From the NCBI GenBank assembly GCA_049323755.1, contig JBMOPE010000044.1:1-64000 (forward strand): 64,000 bases of DNA, written 5' to 3'. Source of the DNA: BRHc4a sp049323755 (lineage in GTDB: Bacteria > Bacillota > Desulfotomaculia > Desulfotomaculales > Desulfocucumaceae). Positions within the stretch are counted from its first letter, which is position 1, and the number at the start of each line of letters is the position of its first letter. A program made the position numbers and the translations under genes. The notes beneath the pieces are model-generated. The model was not told where the DNA came from and made no database searches. It saw only the letters and a program-made list of their open reading frames with translations. This document shows, one piece after another, positions 50,519 to 59,995 of this stretch.

Positions 50519-50619
50519 TATATACCTCCAATAACCAGTTTTATTTTACGCCCTTTATAATTTCCGTAAACCCTCAACCCGATACAGGAACAATCAGGGA
50601 TTTCATGCAATTTCTAGCT

Positions 50620-51441
50620 TTACCGGCCTTTAAAACAAGGCTTTCTTTTTTCGAAGAAAGCCTTGGCTGCTTCCTTGTGGTCCTCGGTGCCGGTTATTAT
50701 GGCCATATGGGAGGAGACTGTATCCAGTGCTGTGCGCAGGTCGCTTTTTAAACCCTGGTAAACAAGCCTTTTAATCATTCTAATGGCAAGCTGAGGCCCC
50801 TGGGCCAGCCTGCGGGCCATTTCTACGGTTGCCTGTTCAAGCTGGCCGGCAGGAACAACCCTGTTGACCAGCCCAATGCGCAAAGCTTCCTCTGCATCAA
50901 TTATGTCCCCGGTCCACAATAGCTCCAGGGCCTTGGGCAGCCCCACCAGGCGAGGAAGAAGAAATGCACCGCCGTCTCCGGGAACCAGTGCCATCCGTAT
51001 ATAGGACTCTGCAAATTTTGCCTGGTCTGAGGCTATTCTTAAGTCACACATTAGTGCCATGTCCAGCCCTGCACCTGTTGCCGGGCCGTTAATGGAAGCT
51101 ATTACAGGCTTGTCAAGGTTCTCAAGTATTAACGGTATGCGGTGTATTAGATCCCAAAGACTTTTTTTATAATCCATGGGCCCCAACTGTCCGGTCTCAT
51201 CCTCTCTATGAAGAAAACCCTTGCCGGCCTGCATTGCCTTGACATCCCCTCCAGAGCAAAAGGCTTTGCCCGCCCCGGTTACCACAATAACATTAACCTC
51301 ATCGTCAGCCCCGGCGTCCAGCAGCGCGCTGGCCCAGCCTTTTAGCATGTCTACACTGAAGGCGTTGAAGCTTTCCGGCCTGTTAAGGGTAATATAAGCA
51401 ATGCCTGCAACTTTTGTGTATAATATATCTTTCAATTCCAT
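50620..51441 (-). CDS. Enoyl-CoA hydratase/isomerase family protein
   Basis: 273 residues of the crotonase superfamily. The oxyanion-hole motifs are present: FNAFSVDML, AFCSGGDVKAM (residues ~60-70) and GPATGAGLDMALMCDLRIAS (~118-137). The acid/base position following AESYIRMALVPGDGGAFLLPRLVG has Asp rather than Glu, as in several non-canonical crotonases, so the exact reaction (hydration, isomerisation or other) is open. Monocistronic; GAGG upstream of ATG 51441. Confidence 0.88.
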   Translation of the reverse strand: MELKDILYTKVAGIAYITLNRPESFNAFSVDMLKGWASALLDAGADDEVNVIVVTGAGKAFCSGGDVKAMQAGKGFLHREDETGQLGPMDYKKSLWDLIHRIPLILENLDKPVIASINGPATGAGLDMALMCDLRIASDQAKFAESYIRMALVPGDGGAFLLPRLVGLPKALELLWTGDIIDAEEALRIGLVNRVVPAGQLEQATVEMARRLAQGPQLAIRMIKRLVYQGLKSDLRTALDTVSSHMAIITGTEDHKEAAKAFFEKRKPCFKGR

Positions 51442-51607
51442 TTATATTCCTCCTTTAAGATATATAATTCTTTCCGGAATTACAATAAGTCATATTATTC
51501 GAAAAATTACTATTAAATACCTTTTAATTTTCCAAATTTTATTGTATCATTTATAGTAAGTTTTTTATAAGGAGGTGAATAGCGGGTAACAATAAATAAA
51601 TAACTGG

Positions 51608-51733
51608 TTAAAGAATGCACCGAGTTCCTTATGGAAGCGGGGGAACCATTAAATAAGGGGTGAATTGCCTTTTGGACAAGGGGCTAAACTTTCGGTCCCA
51701 ACCCGTCAGCTAACCTCGTAGGTGTGGAAAGTG
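51608..51733 (+). ncRNA. c-di-AMP riboswitch (ydaO/yuaA type)
   Basis: The aptamer's conserved blocks appear in order: GCACCGAG, GCGGGGGAACCA, GGGGTGAATTG, CTTTCGGTCCCAACCCGTCAGCTAACCTCGTAGG. It sits directly before a secreted LysM-NlpC/P60 wall hydrolase, one of the commonest ydaO-regulated genes. High c-di-AMP normally turns such genes off. Confidence 0.92.
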
Positions 51734-51741
51734 AGGAATAA

Positions 51742-52380
51742 TTGAGTAGACTAAAAGCATTTTTAGGCACCTTTTTATTCGTAACCACGTTATTCTTAAT
51801 GCCGGCTATGGTTTTTGCCGACACTTACTATACGGTTAAACCCGGTGATTCGCTTTGGAAAATAGCAAATTCAACAGGTGTTTCAGTCGAGCAGATTAAG
51901 AAGCTTAACTCTCTTAATTCAGATATGATACACCCCGGCCAGTCACTGATTGTCTCTAAGGGCAATGTCCAAAGTGGTGCAGAAAGGCCGGCTCCTCAGG
52001 TTTCCAGGGGGACAAGCCGTGTTGATGACATTATCGACTATGCCAAGACATTTATAGGGGTTCCTTATAGATCCGGCGGACAGTCACCAAAAGGGTTCGA
52101 CTGTTCAGGCTATGTTCAGTATGTGTTTAAGAATTTTGGGATGAAGTTGCCCCATAATGCCGGAGAGCAGTTTTATATGGGAACAAGGATAAAAAATGAT
52201 GAAGCAAAACCTGGAGATATTGTGGCGTTCAAAGCCGGTAAAGCTATTTCCCACAATGGAATATATATTGGAGGAGATAGGTTTATTCATTCTTCATCCA
52301 GTCGTGGAGTAATGATATCTTCGATTCATGACACATATTGGGCTAAACGCTTTTTGGGATACAGCAGGATTTTACCATAG
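51742..52380 (+). CDS. Secreted LysM-NlpC/P60 peptidoglycan hydrolase
   Basis: 212 residues from TTG 51742, with GTGAGG upstream. Signal peptide 1-26 (cleavage after VFA), one LysM (residues 28-72, YTVKPGDSLWKIA), a linker and a C-terminal NlpC/P60 domain from about 93. The catalytic triad is visible: Cys121 (FDCSGY), His171 (SHNGIY) and His183 (FIHSS). It is a DL-endopeptidase that cuts stem peptides during wall growth, controlled by the upstream riboswitch. Confidence 0.93.
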   Translation: MSRLKAFLGTFLFVTTLFLMPAMVFADTYYTVKPGDSLWKIANSTGVSVEQIKKLNSLNSDMIHPGQSLIVSKGNVQSGAERPAPQVSRGTSRVDDIIDYAKTFIGVPYRSGGQSPKGFDCSGYVQYVFKNFGMKLPHNAGEQFYMGTRIKNDEAKPGDIVAFKAGKAISHNGIYIGGDRFIHSSSSRGVMISSIHDTYWAKRFLGYSRILP

Positions 52381-52394
52381 AAAACAGTAGTTTT

Positions 52395-52428
52395 AAAGGT
52401 CTGGTTATGTATAACCAGGCCTTTTTTA
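52395..52428 (+). terminator. Terminator after the NlpC/P60 gene
   Basis: AAAGGTCTGGTTA/TAACCAGGCCTTT stem followed by TTT. Confidence 0.85.
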
Positions 52429-52553
52429 ATTTTATAAAAAAGAACATGTATGAAACAGTTATTTCTGCTTGTGGGAGATAGTACCATATTTATATTGACA
52501 TCCAACAGGTTATATTTCTAAAATAAAGCTTAATATTTCTGCATAGAAGGGTT

Positions 52554-53453
52554 TTGATCTTTAAGGTGGGAGTCGGGAATATTAGAATAGCAGGCCTTCT
52601 TTTTTTAGTGTTTGTTCTCCTTGCTGCAGGAACAGTTTATGGCCTTTTAAATAGCCTGCTTGTTTTTAATACAGCTCAGGAAAACTATCAAATAAACCAG
52701 GGACTAATGCCGCCTGAAGAAAGAGTTGAAAAACCACTATTTGATAATAAAACAGGCATTGGTAGCTCACCCGGGCAGTTATACGGACTTAAGAGGGATG
52801 TTCCGGTTTTGATGTACCACGAAATAGGCAGCCCAAGGGGTAAGTATAAGGAGCTTTATGTGGAGCCGGATGTTTTTACGTCGCAGCTGAACTGGCTAAG
52901 GGAAAATGGCTTCAGTACTGTTTCACTCCAGGAAGTGTACGATCACTGGAAACACGGTAACAAGCTTCCCGACAATCCCGTGGTGATAACCTTTGATGAC
53001 GGCTACCGGAGCATGTACGAGACAGTTTTACCATTATTAAAAGAGAGGGATATGAGGGCCACTTTTTTTATTGTTGCCGGCTATTCCGATTCCCCTCAAT
53101 CGGTTTCCAATGACATGATAGCTGCTATGTCTGAAAGCGGAATGGAAATAGGGTGCCATACATACAGTCACGCCGACCTTACCATAACCCCTGAAAACAG
53201 GCTCAGGCACCAGCTGGGTGATTCCAAGGCAGCCCTGGAAAGAATTATTGATAAACCGGTAAACTTTTTGGCATATCCTGCAGGCCGCTTTGACAATAAC
53301 GTTGCAAAGAATGTTGAGAAATACGGCTACAAGGGGGCTGTTACAACCCTATACGGCCTGACGTCATATGACCAAAACCAGTACATGTGGAAGAGAATAA
53401 GAATTAACAACAGCGATGGGTTGCAGGGTATGATTAATAAGCTGAACAAATAA
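52554..53453 (+). CDS. Membrane-anchored polysaccharide deacetylase
   Basis: 299 residues; TTG 52554 with GAAGGG upstream. An N-terminal signal anchor (about 13-35) is followed by the NodB domain. Motifs: LMYHEIG, TFDDGYRS (catalytic Asp and metal Asp), HTYSHADL (metal His pair) and FLAYPAGRFD. It removes N- or O-acetyl groups from extracellular polysaccharide or peptidoglycan. Confidence 0.92.
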   Translation: MIFKVGVGNIRIAGLLFLVFVLLAAGTVYGLLNSLLVFNTAQENYQINQGLMPPEERVEKPLFDNKTGIGSSPGQLYGLKRDVPVLMYHEIGSPRGKYKELYVEPDVFTSQLNWLRENGFSTVSLQEVYDHWKHGNKLPDNPVVITFDDGYRSMYETVLPLLKERDMRATFFIVAGYSDSPQSVSNDMIAAMSESGMEIGCHTYSHADLTITPENRLRHQLGDSKAALERIIDKPVNFLAYPAGRFDNNVAKNVEKYGYKGAVTTLYGLTSYDQNQYMWKRIRINNSDGLQGMINKLNK

Positions 53454-53470
53454 GGCGGCCAATGTTAGAT

Positions 53471-53605
53471 CGGGAATTGGGAATTAGGTGTTGTTAAAAG
53501 TGCAACTATAGGGTCTTTATTTAATGAACCCAGATTGGGATTGTATAGGCGAAATGTAGTAGTCGAATATATCACCAATTCCCAATTCCTGATTCCCAAT
53601 TCCGG
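53471..53605. repeat. Short inverted-repeat element (MITE-like)
   Basis: The left arm CGGGAATTGGGAATTAGGTG matches, inverted, the right arm at 53573-53605, which has an extra GGAATTGGGAATC unit. The centre of about 85 bp is non-coding. It may be a miniature mobile element or intergenic palindrome. Confidence 0.4.
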
Positions 53606-53658
53606 ACCCCAAAATAATGCTAACAATGCCGCTCACAGCGGCAACACCCGCAGGGCGT

Positions 53659-56331
53659 TTATTTAGAATTCAGATAGTAATAAAGGATGTTTTTGATAAC
53701 CGCTGTGGCCTCTGCTCTGTTTGCAATACTCCTCGGCCTGAATTCGTTGTTGTGCCCCTGCATAATCCCCGATACCTTTGTATCTCTTATAGATTGAACC
53801 GCCCACTGGGGTATTTTCCCCGAATCCTTGTAATCGGACGGCTGGGTGCTGTTGGGGAGTCCCAGTGCCTTATCTATTATTACAGCCATCTCATCCCGGG
53901 TTATCTCTCTTGCAGGCTTGAAAGTTCCGTCTTCGTATCCTTTAACCACGCCCCGGCTGACTGCGGCGGCAATACTTTCCGACGCCCAGGAAGGGATTGT
54001 ATCCTTAAAATTCAGTTTGGTCTCAGTACCTGTATTCCAGCCCAGGGCGCCTGCCAGCAGTGTTATGAACTCCGCTCTGGTTACTCCTTTTACCGGCATA
54101 AACTTTCCGTCGGGATAGCCGTTTACTATTCCCTTATCGGCCAGATCAATTATTGTTTCCCTGGCCCAGGATGAGGTTATATCAGAGAAAGAAGGGGCAG
54201 GCCCCGGCTTTTGCATAACCCCGATGGTGCCAAAGGTGTTTACTTTGGCCACTATCCAGTCATCGGACTCTGTCAGGTAAGGTATCTGGCGCCAGCCATT
54301 CCTTTTCTTATCCCATGCCATTAATCCATATCTCAAATCTTCCGGTACTTTTACACTGATTTTTAAAGGAGCCTGTAATTGGTTTACCGTCTTTCCGCCA
54401 GCCGTCACATCAATTTTGTACAGGGGGAACAGGGGGGTATTTGCGGCTGTAGGAAGATCGGTCTCCATCAGTTCAGTGGCCTTCACAGTATATGTATCTG
54501 AGTTAGCCGGGCTGCTTGCGGTAATCCTTAATTTATCGCCCAACTGCATTGTTGCGGTGCTGCCCGGGATTATTTCCTTTTCAACCGCTGTGGGCTCCGG
54601 ATTTTCTACTGCGGGGTCCTCAACGCTTACCTTAACGGCAGAAGTGCTTGAATCGACTTTAAATAACAGCCTGCCGTCTGCCGGGCTGCTTCCTGCAGTA
54701 AACTGGCTGCCGGTTACTGTCCCAATATTACCTTCAACGGCTACCTGATACTCGCCAGGGTTAAGGATAAACTCTTCTCCCAGGTGGGTTACCACCTTTA
54801 CGGAGATTGTTGAGCTTTCACCTGGCTTAACATTTATCTCTCCAGGTGTCACAACTATTCTTGATATATCACTGCTGCCAAGAACTCTAATGGGGTAATC
54901 TTTTGAAATGTTCCCGTAAGACACATTAATTACACCATTGCCGCTCTTTTGGGCGGTCAGGGTATGGCCTTCAAGGCTGCCCAATTCAGGATTTATTTTT
55001 AACATTATATTTTGCTTATTCAGTGAATAGGGGTGATAATTCTCGTCATACCCTTTTACTGTATAACTTGCCTTAGTTCCAATTATTATACGTTTTGGCC
55101 CGCTAACCTTTAAACCTTCCAGGCGGCTTCCTTTTGGAGCGCTGGAGTATATTCCAATGGCAACAGGAATGGATCTCTCTGAACCATAAACAGGTGTGTT
55201 AAGCAGGGATGCGTAGGAATCGCCGGGAAGCCTGGCAACCATGGTGGAGGAACCGCCGCCGTCAAGGCTTAAAGCGGTCCAGAAGCCTGAAGAAATCAGA
55301 AAGTCCGCAAATTCGTCATCAGACATACCCCTGCTGGTTTTTCCCCCCTCCACCACCACCAGGTATAGTGTCTTTTCATCCTTTGACACCCCTATAGCGG
55401 ATTTTGCCTTTTTCTCCTGTGCAAGATGGTCAACAAACCAGTGGCGCTTTCCTTCCTCCACCAGCAGGTACTGTCCTCCACCTACCGATGCAAACAGATT
55501 GTCTCCTTGAGGCGCAATACTGTATTCTGTCTTGACAACATCTCCTTCCTTAAAGTTTTCTTTAAGGAAGGTTGCGGCATCGCCATGGCCCACCAGAACA
55601 TAGCCGTTTCCCGGGATTTCAACTGCAGGCTGATCGTTCCGAATTTCAATCACCTGGTCATTTTGCACCACCATTTCTACTATGCCTGTAAGATTCTCAA
55701 CAGGCCCGCGGCTTTTTAGTCCCCACTGAGGAGTGTACATATTTAAGCGGCCTGCAACTGTTTCAGAATTGTTATCCGGTAGATAAGCAAAGTAGGTGGG
55801 CTTATTTATTCCAAAGAGCTGGTGCTTTGCTCCCGAGGGTGCCGTTACGGCTCCCTGGAAATTAAATACTGAGATTAAAGGCTTATTATCCCCGGAAATG
55901 CCGAAAGCATATGTATCGGTTCTCTGTGCAGGTGAAGCCAGCATTTTTCCCGATTTAATTATAGGTCCTATGGGAGCCTTTTCTTTCATTACGTAATAAT
56001 CTCCGTTTATTGCCCCCACCGCGCCGGTTTCTATTGCCATCTTACTTAAGCTCTGATTCTTTGTAATTATCCCTGTCGATCCGGCTATAGCATCTATTTT
56101 TACATAGGGGCTTGTCAGATCAACTGTCATAACATATATGTTTAAAAGACCCTCAGTGGTTTGGATATTAATTGTTTCAACCTCTACTCCCTTTGCCACG
56201 GGCTCTTTGCTGGAGCTTTTTGAAATAACAGTATATCCGGAGCCAAGCGCCGCACTGCCGGTCAAAAACAAAAACACCAGGGCGGATAATAAAAGAACCC
56301 ACATTCTAATAAAATCTTTTTTCACTTTCAT
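53659..56331 (-). CDS. Phosphodiester glycosidase domain protein with SLH repeats
   Basis: 890 residues, exported. Signal peptide 1-31. Residues ~50-400 are a phosphodiester glycosidase (NAGPA-type) domain: VGAINGDYYV, TYAFGISGDNKP, AIGVSKDEKTLYLVVVEGG and LSLDGGGSSTMVARLPG, where the acidic and Gly-rich motifs are catalytic in relatives. Two or three Ig-like/BIg-type domains follow (400-690). The last 185 residues are three SLH repeats (GIVNGYPDGKFMP, GVVKGYEDGTFKP, GIMQGHNNEFRP) that anchor it to the wall polymer. Likely an S-layer-associated envelope hydrolase. Confidence 0.92.
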   Translation of the reverse strand: MKVKKDFIRMWVLLLSALVFLFLTGSAALGSGYTVISKSSSKEPVAKGVEVETINIQTTEGLLNIYVMTVDLTSPYVKIDAIAGSTGIITKNQSLSKMAIETGAVGAINGDYYVMKEKAPIGPIIKSGKMLASPAQRTDTYAFGISGDNKPLISVFNFQGAVTAPSGAKHQLFGINKPTYFAYLPDNNSETVAGRLNMYTPQWGLKSRGPVENLTGIVEMVVQNDQVIEIRNDQPAVEIPGNGYVLVGHGDAATFLKENFKEGDVVKTEYSIAPQGDNLFASVGGGQYLLVEEGKRHWFVDHLAQEKKAKSAIGVSKDEKTLYLVVVEGGKTSRGMSDDEFADFLISSGFWTALSLDGGGSSTMVARLPGDSYASLLNTPVYGSERSIPVAIGIYSSAPKGSRLEGLKVSGPKRIIIGTKASYTVKGYDENYHPYSLNKQNIMLKINPELGSLEGHTLTAQKSGNGVINVSYGNISKDYPIRVLGSSDISRIVVTPGEINVKPGESSTISVKVVTHLGEEFILNPGEYQVAVEGNIGTVTGSQFTAGSSPADGRLLFKVDSSTSAVKVSVEDPAVENPEPTAVEKEIIPGSTATMQLGDKLRITASSPANSDTYTVKATELMETDLPTAANTPLFPLYKIDVTAGGKTVNQLQAPLKISVKVPEDLRYGLMAWDKKRNGWRQIPYLTESDDWIVAKVNTFGTIGVMQKPGPAPSFSDITSSWARETIIDLADKGIVNGYPDGKFMPVKGVTRAEFITLLAGALGWNTGTETKLNFKDTIPSWASESIAAAVSRGVVKGYEDGTFKPAREITRDEMAVIIDKALGLPNSTQPSDYKDSGKIPQWAVQSIRDTKVSGIMQGHNNEFRPRSIANRAEATAVIKNILYYYLNSK

Positions 56332-56370
56332 AATAGTTCACTCATCTGCGCCTTTCCTTAAATAGTCTAG

Positions 56371-56384
56371 AGGTACTTGTACCT
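56371..56384. promoter_or_regulatory. Palindrome upstream of the SLH gene
   Basis: AGGTACTTGTACCT, a perfect 14-bp inverted repeat about 40 bp upstream of the gene ending at 56331. It could bind a dimeric regulator. Confidence 0.3.
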
Positions 56385-56535
56385 GGCTGCCGCATATATT
56401 ATCCCCGGAGAATAAACAGCCAAGGCTGAAAAAATCTATCAATAATTTGACTTCGCCAATATCCCATTTGTTCCTCTTATTTATGACAATTTGTCTAAAG
56501 CCTCCCTTACCAGGACTTAATAGGAAATTCTATAC

Positions 56536-56566
56536 TAAAACAAAAGCCTCGGTATTTAACCGAAGC
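56536..56566 (-). terminator. Terminator after the PAP2-type gene
   Basis: GCTTCGGT/ACCGAGGC arms read leftward, followed by TTTTGTTTT. Confidence 0.75.
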
Positions 56567-56599
56567 AAATGTTTAGTACTGTTATGTTTTTATTAAAGA

Positions 56600-57466
56600 T
56601 TACCTGGCCTCGGGGCACTGACGGGGATCCAGCAAGGACTTGCAGGTGCGTTTTCTCTCGAACTTTATTACCTGCTCATACGGGGGTGGCATGAGGACGG
56701 CATTACGGCTTTTGGTTATGTGAAAATCAACCTTGCAGCCGAGGCCGTCGTGCTGTTTTTCAAGTATGCCGGTTATAACACTTCCTAAATAACGCCCCAC
56801 CCTTAATCCCTCAAGTACATCCGCCGGATAATGGACTCCTGCATATACTCTGGAGATTGAGCACTCCTCGGCAAGCCTTTTGAGCTGATGCTTTTCCGGG
56901 GTGAAAAAATATGACAGTATGACTTCCGCACAGCCTGACATTACTGCGTGGCCTGCAGGGTAGCTGGGGTGATACGGGGTGCAGGTGATTGTTTCCAGTG
57001 TTTGATCAAGCTGGTTGGGGCGGGGAACGTTATAATGATATTTAAGGTACCAGGTTACCACTGCCGAATCACTTATTCCACCATGAGCAGAAGCTAAAAT
57101 CCGGGCAGCCCTGGTAGCTGATATTTTATAAGTGTCGATCAGCCTGTCAATTATGGGAGTCCACTGTTTTGTAGCAGGGCCCGAGTTCCAGTATTCAGCC
57201 ATACATATTTTTTCCTGGGTTAGATTGTTAAGAGTGTGCCTTACAACTTCCAGTTGCTCCCCTCCAAAATCTATTGTGTCGGGGTGACGGATATCCAGTG
57301 GTAAAATATTTCCGCTATCATCGGTAAATTGTCCTTTTTCATTTCTTTTTAAGAAAAACAAAGGCCAGTAGGCAGCTCCCGACTCATCTGCCGGGGGGAC
57401 ACGGGTCTCCCCCGCATAGGACAGTTCGGACCATTTCCATGGTATATTATTTTTATTGAAATGCAT
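56600..57466 (-). CDS. PAP2-type phosphatase / vanadium haloperoxidase-like protein
   Basis: 288 residues from ATG 57466, which has AGGTG 9 bp upstream; a GTG at 57478 is in frame but lacks spacing. The three PAP2/vanadium-haloperoxidase motifs are present: KYHYNVPRP (Lys and Arg), YPSYPAGHAVMSG (Ser/Gly/His) and SRVYAGVHYPADV (Arg, His, Asp). No membrane helices are evident, so it is a soluble member. The substrate is unknown; a phosphatase role is more likely than haloperoxidase. Confidence 0.82.
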   Translation of the reverse strand: MHFNKNNIPWKWSELSYAGETRVPPADESGAAYWPLFFLKRNEKGQFTDDSGNILPLDIRHPDTIDFGGEQLEVVRHTLNNLTQEKICMAEYWNSGPATKQWTPIIDRLIDTYKISATRAARILASAHGGISDSAVVTWYLKYHYNVPRPNQLDQTLETITCTPYHPSYPAGHAVMSGCAEVILSYFFTPEKHQLKRLAEECSISRVYAGVHYPADVLEGLRVGRYLGSVITGILEKQHDGLGCKVDFHITKSRNAVLMPPPYEQVIKFERKRTCKSLLDPRQCPEAR

Positions 57467-57536
57467 GGGTGTTATCACCTACTTCTGATTGATATACCAT
57501 TTTATGGATTGCGCTGCCTTTTTGTTACGGTTAAAA

Positions 57537-57573
57537 ACAAAAGGCTTGCGGTCCAACTGACCGGAAGCCTTTT
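57537..57573 (-). terminator. Terminator after the small membrane gene
   Basis: AAAGGCTT..GGTC and GACC..AAGCCTTT arms followed leftward by TTGTTTTT. Confidence 0.75.
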
Positions 57574-57597
57574 GCCAATTACAGGTGAGAAAGAGAT

Positions 57598-57897
57598 CTA
57601 TGGATTGTCTTTCTTTTTGAACCATCTCATAGGGTTAAGAAGACCCCGGTATTTTGTGACCAGCTCCTTGCCAAGAAGCAGACCTCCAACCCAGAACGAT
57701 ATTTCTCCGGCAACTGCAAGCGTTGTGGCTATCACAGCTTTTGTGGCAAGGCTGTATGGTGTCATTGGCACAAGCAAAATACCGGCATACAACACAAAGG
57801 ACATGATTACTAAAAATATACCGGCTTTAAATGTCCAGGACTTCCTCTTTACAGGATTGTCTTCAGGCAATAATTCATTTTCATTCAGGTCTGACAT
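57598..57897 (-). CDS. Transporter-suffix-like small membrane protein
   Basis: 99 residues from ATG 57897 with AAGGGGA upstream. Two membrane helices (AGIFLVIMSFVLYAGILLVP and AVIATTLAVAGEISFWVGGLLLG) with a short loop and a basic C-terminus (RWFKKKD). This is the layout of the 'transporter suffix domain' proteins of unknown role. It is independently terminated. Confidence 0.65.
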   Translation of the reverse strand: MSDLNENELLPEDNPVKRKSWTFKAGIFLVIMSFVLYAGILLVPMTPYSLATKAVIATTLAVAGEISFWVGGLLLGKELVTKYRGLLNPMRWFKKKDNP

Positions 57898-58092
57898 GAT
57901 ATATCCCCTTATATTTAATTTTCAACAAAATAACTTAAGAAATCCCTGTGTAACAAGAGACCTAAGTTCTAACTGTTTCCGCACGGAGCAAACAAAACCA
58001 TGTATTTATGGGTTGTACCTCTACAATTTGGCTGTGGAATATAAAAATATAAAATGATATAATTTGTTAAATGATTGGATGGGGGTAGTTTA

Positions 58093-58284
58093 ATGGATAT
58101 AGGTGCGCTGTCTATAGTATTGTCCCAGTCCAAACATCGTGAGGCTGCAGGTATCCTTGTTTTGAAAAAAGCTATGACCACGGCCCAAGAAAACGGTAAT
58201 GCTATTGTTGAAATGATTTCGCGCGCAGATGCAACAAATTTGGGAGACCCCAATATGGGAAATTATGTGGATGAATACGTATAA
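58093..58284 (+). CDS. YjfB-family putative motility protein
   Basis: 63 residues from ATG 58093; a possible GGGGG site is 8 bp upstream. The sequence MDIGALSIVLSQSKHREAAGI, VLKKAMTTAQENGNAIVEMI and the end DPNMGNYVDEYV match the short YjfB family, annotated as putative motility proteins in Firmicutes. It is followed by two terminators. Confidence 0.85.
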   Translation: MDIGALSIVLSQSKHREAAGILVLKKAMTTAQENGNAIVEMISRADATNLGDPNMGNYVDEYV

Positions 58285-58436
58285 ATCATATAATAATTTC
58301 ATTGTGCTATTCCTATTATAGCTATTTATACTGCTATATATAATAAGTTTAACAAAAATGATTTTTTTATATTTTTAAGGTTTTTTTAAGAAAGCCGATG
58401 TATTGTAGTAACATACACCTGTCATTTTTTTCCTTC

Positions 58437-58462
58437 GCCATCTTGTTGATGGCACTTTTTTA
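58437..58462 (+). terminator. Terminator after the YjfB gene
   Basis: GCCATC-TTGTT-GATGGC followed by ACTTTTTTAT. Confidence 0.75.
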
Positions 58463-58497
58463 TACTGAGCATAAATTCGCTTTAAGGCGTTAAAGTT

Positions 58498-58524
58498 GCG
58501 GGCCAAAAAGGCCCGCTTTTTATA
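58498..58524. terminator. Terminator between convergent genes
   Basis: GCGGGCC-AAAAA-GGCCCGC followed by TTTTTAT. Lies directly after the histidine kinase stop and can act on rightward transcription. Confidence 0.8.
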
Positions 58525-59995
58525 TTTTTTCTGTTTTAAGTTTTATATAAAAGGCTGGGCCACCTTGTTCATTAGCGGCCCAAACCAGCGCCTGGTGAGA
58601 ATCGGCCACCTGTTTGACAATAGCCAGTCCAAGGCCGAAGTTGCCGCCGTCTCCGGTCTTATATGGCTCAAAGATTGAATCCAACAATTCCTGGCTAACC
58701 GGTGGGCCGTCATTACAGATACGAAGAAGCACGCCCCTGCCTGTGCCTTCTTCAGCATTTAGTGTGATTTTAATCATACTTTCTGCGTGTCGGACCTGGT
58801 TATCAAGAAGGTTTTCCACGGCCACCTTCCACTGCTCGCGATCACCGTATATAGTGGCAGGGATTATTTGCATATCCCATTGAAGGTCATTTCTATGGAA
58901 TTTATGCCTTTCAATCTGCTCGGTTATGACCCCGGCAATGTCAAAGTCATCAGACCTTTTTTCCCTGGTTGAGACGTATTTAAGCTTTGTCAGGTACAGC
59001 AGGCTCTGTACGCGCTTTTCAAGGTGCGCGGCCTCACTGTTAATAACTTTTATACTTTCATCCAGAGTTCCTTTTGGGTATATCCCGTCCAGAATTGACT
59101 GGGTGTAACTTCTGATAACCATTAGTGGCGTTTTGAGTCCGTGAGATACGTTCTGCAAAAATGTTTGCTGTGTTTTATCCCGCTGAATAAGCTGCCTGCG
59201 CATATTCTCAAATGATCGGGCAAGCTTCCCTATTTCATCCTTTCGGTCAATTGAAAGAGGTTCATCCCAGTCTTTTTCCGCTATCCTTGCAATATGTGAT
59301 TCCATCTGTACCAGAGGCCTTGAAAGATATCTGGCCAGCCAGAGGGATAGTGGCCAGATAAGCACAAACAGAACCCCCATCATTAAAACCAGCCTTAAGT
59401 ACATATTCATGACCAGGTCGTTTCGATAGGTACCCCAGACATATGACACAATAAAGCCGGGTTTTTCCTGAATGGTTTCTTTTCGGATAACGTAAAACAG
59501 TATCCTTTGGTCAATCTCCTGGGAATAGCTTTGAATATTCTCTTCCTGCTCTCTTGCGCTCAGTTTGACCACTTTCATAAACGGGTCAGGAAGAGGGGTG
59601 GGCAGATCTATATTTTCAGAAATAATAAAGTGCTGCACCACAGGGGCGCCCTGTTTTGATGGGGCCGTTTTTAAGGCGATGCCCTTGACAAAGGGATGTT
59701 CTTCCCGGGCTGCCGTACTCTGGGATGTCTGGGTGGTAATTGCCTTGATACGTACTGCTGCGCCCTGGGTTGGCTGGGCGGGGATTGTTTCGATTACCAT
59801 ATCTTTAGGTGATTGGCCCGAGGGGACGTGAAAAAACATAACATCCCTCTGTGAGTCCTGTAATATATCAAAAATCTGCCGGTCAAAAAAACTCCGGAGC
59901 GTCCAGGGGAGAAGAGCTGCGATTAAAAGGAATATGCAAAGTGCTATTCCGGAGCAGACCAGCCATATCTGAGCTGAAAGAGGAAAATTCTTCAT
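58520..59995 (-). CDS. Sensor histidine kinase
   Basis: 491 residues. TM1 at about 10-30, a ~170-residue extracytoplasmic sensor region, TM2 near 205-228, then HAMP (SRPLVQMESHIARIAEK), HisKA with the phosphoacceptor His in NVSHGLKTP, and HATPase: N-box NLLDNQVRHAE and G-box GDGGNFGLGLA. It phosphorylates the response regulator whose gene overlaps its start by 4 bp. The signal is unknown. Confidence 0.93.
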   Translation of the reverse strand: MKNFPLSAQIWLVCSGIALCIFLLIAALLPWTLRSFFDRQIFDILQDSQRDVMFFHVPSGQSPKDMVIETIPAQPTQGAAVRIKAITTQTSQSTAAREEHPFVKGIALKTAPSKQGAPVVQHFIISENIDLPTPLPDPFMKVVKLSAREQEENIQSYSQEIDQRILFYVIRKETIQEKPGFIVSYVWGTYRNDLVMNMYLRLVLMMGVLFVLIWPLSLWLARYLSRPLVQMESHIARIAEKDWDEPLSIDRKDEIGKLARSFENMRRQLIQRDKTQQTFLQNVSHGLKTPLMVIRSYTQSILDGIYPKGTLDESIKVINSEAAHLEKRVQSLLYLTKLKYVSTREKRSDDFDIAGVITEQIERHKFHRNDLQWDMQIIPATIYGDREQWKVAVENLLDNQVRHAESMIKITLNAEEGTGRGVLLRICNDGPPVSQELLDSIFEPYKTGDGGNFGLGLAIVKQVADSHQALVWAANEQGGPAFYIKLKTEKI

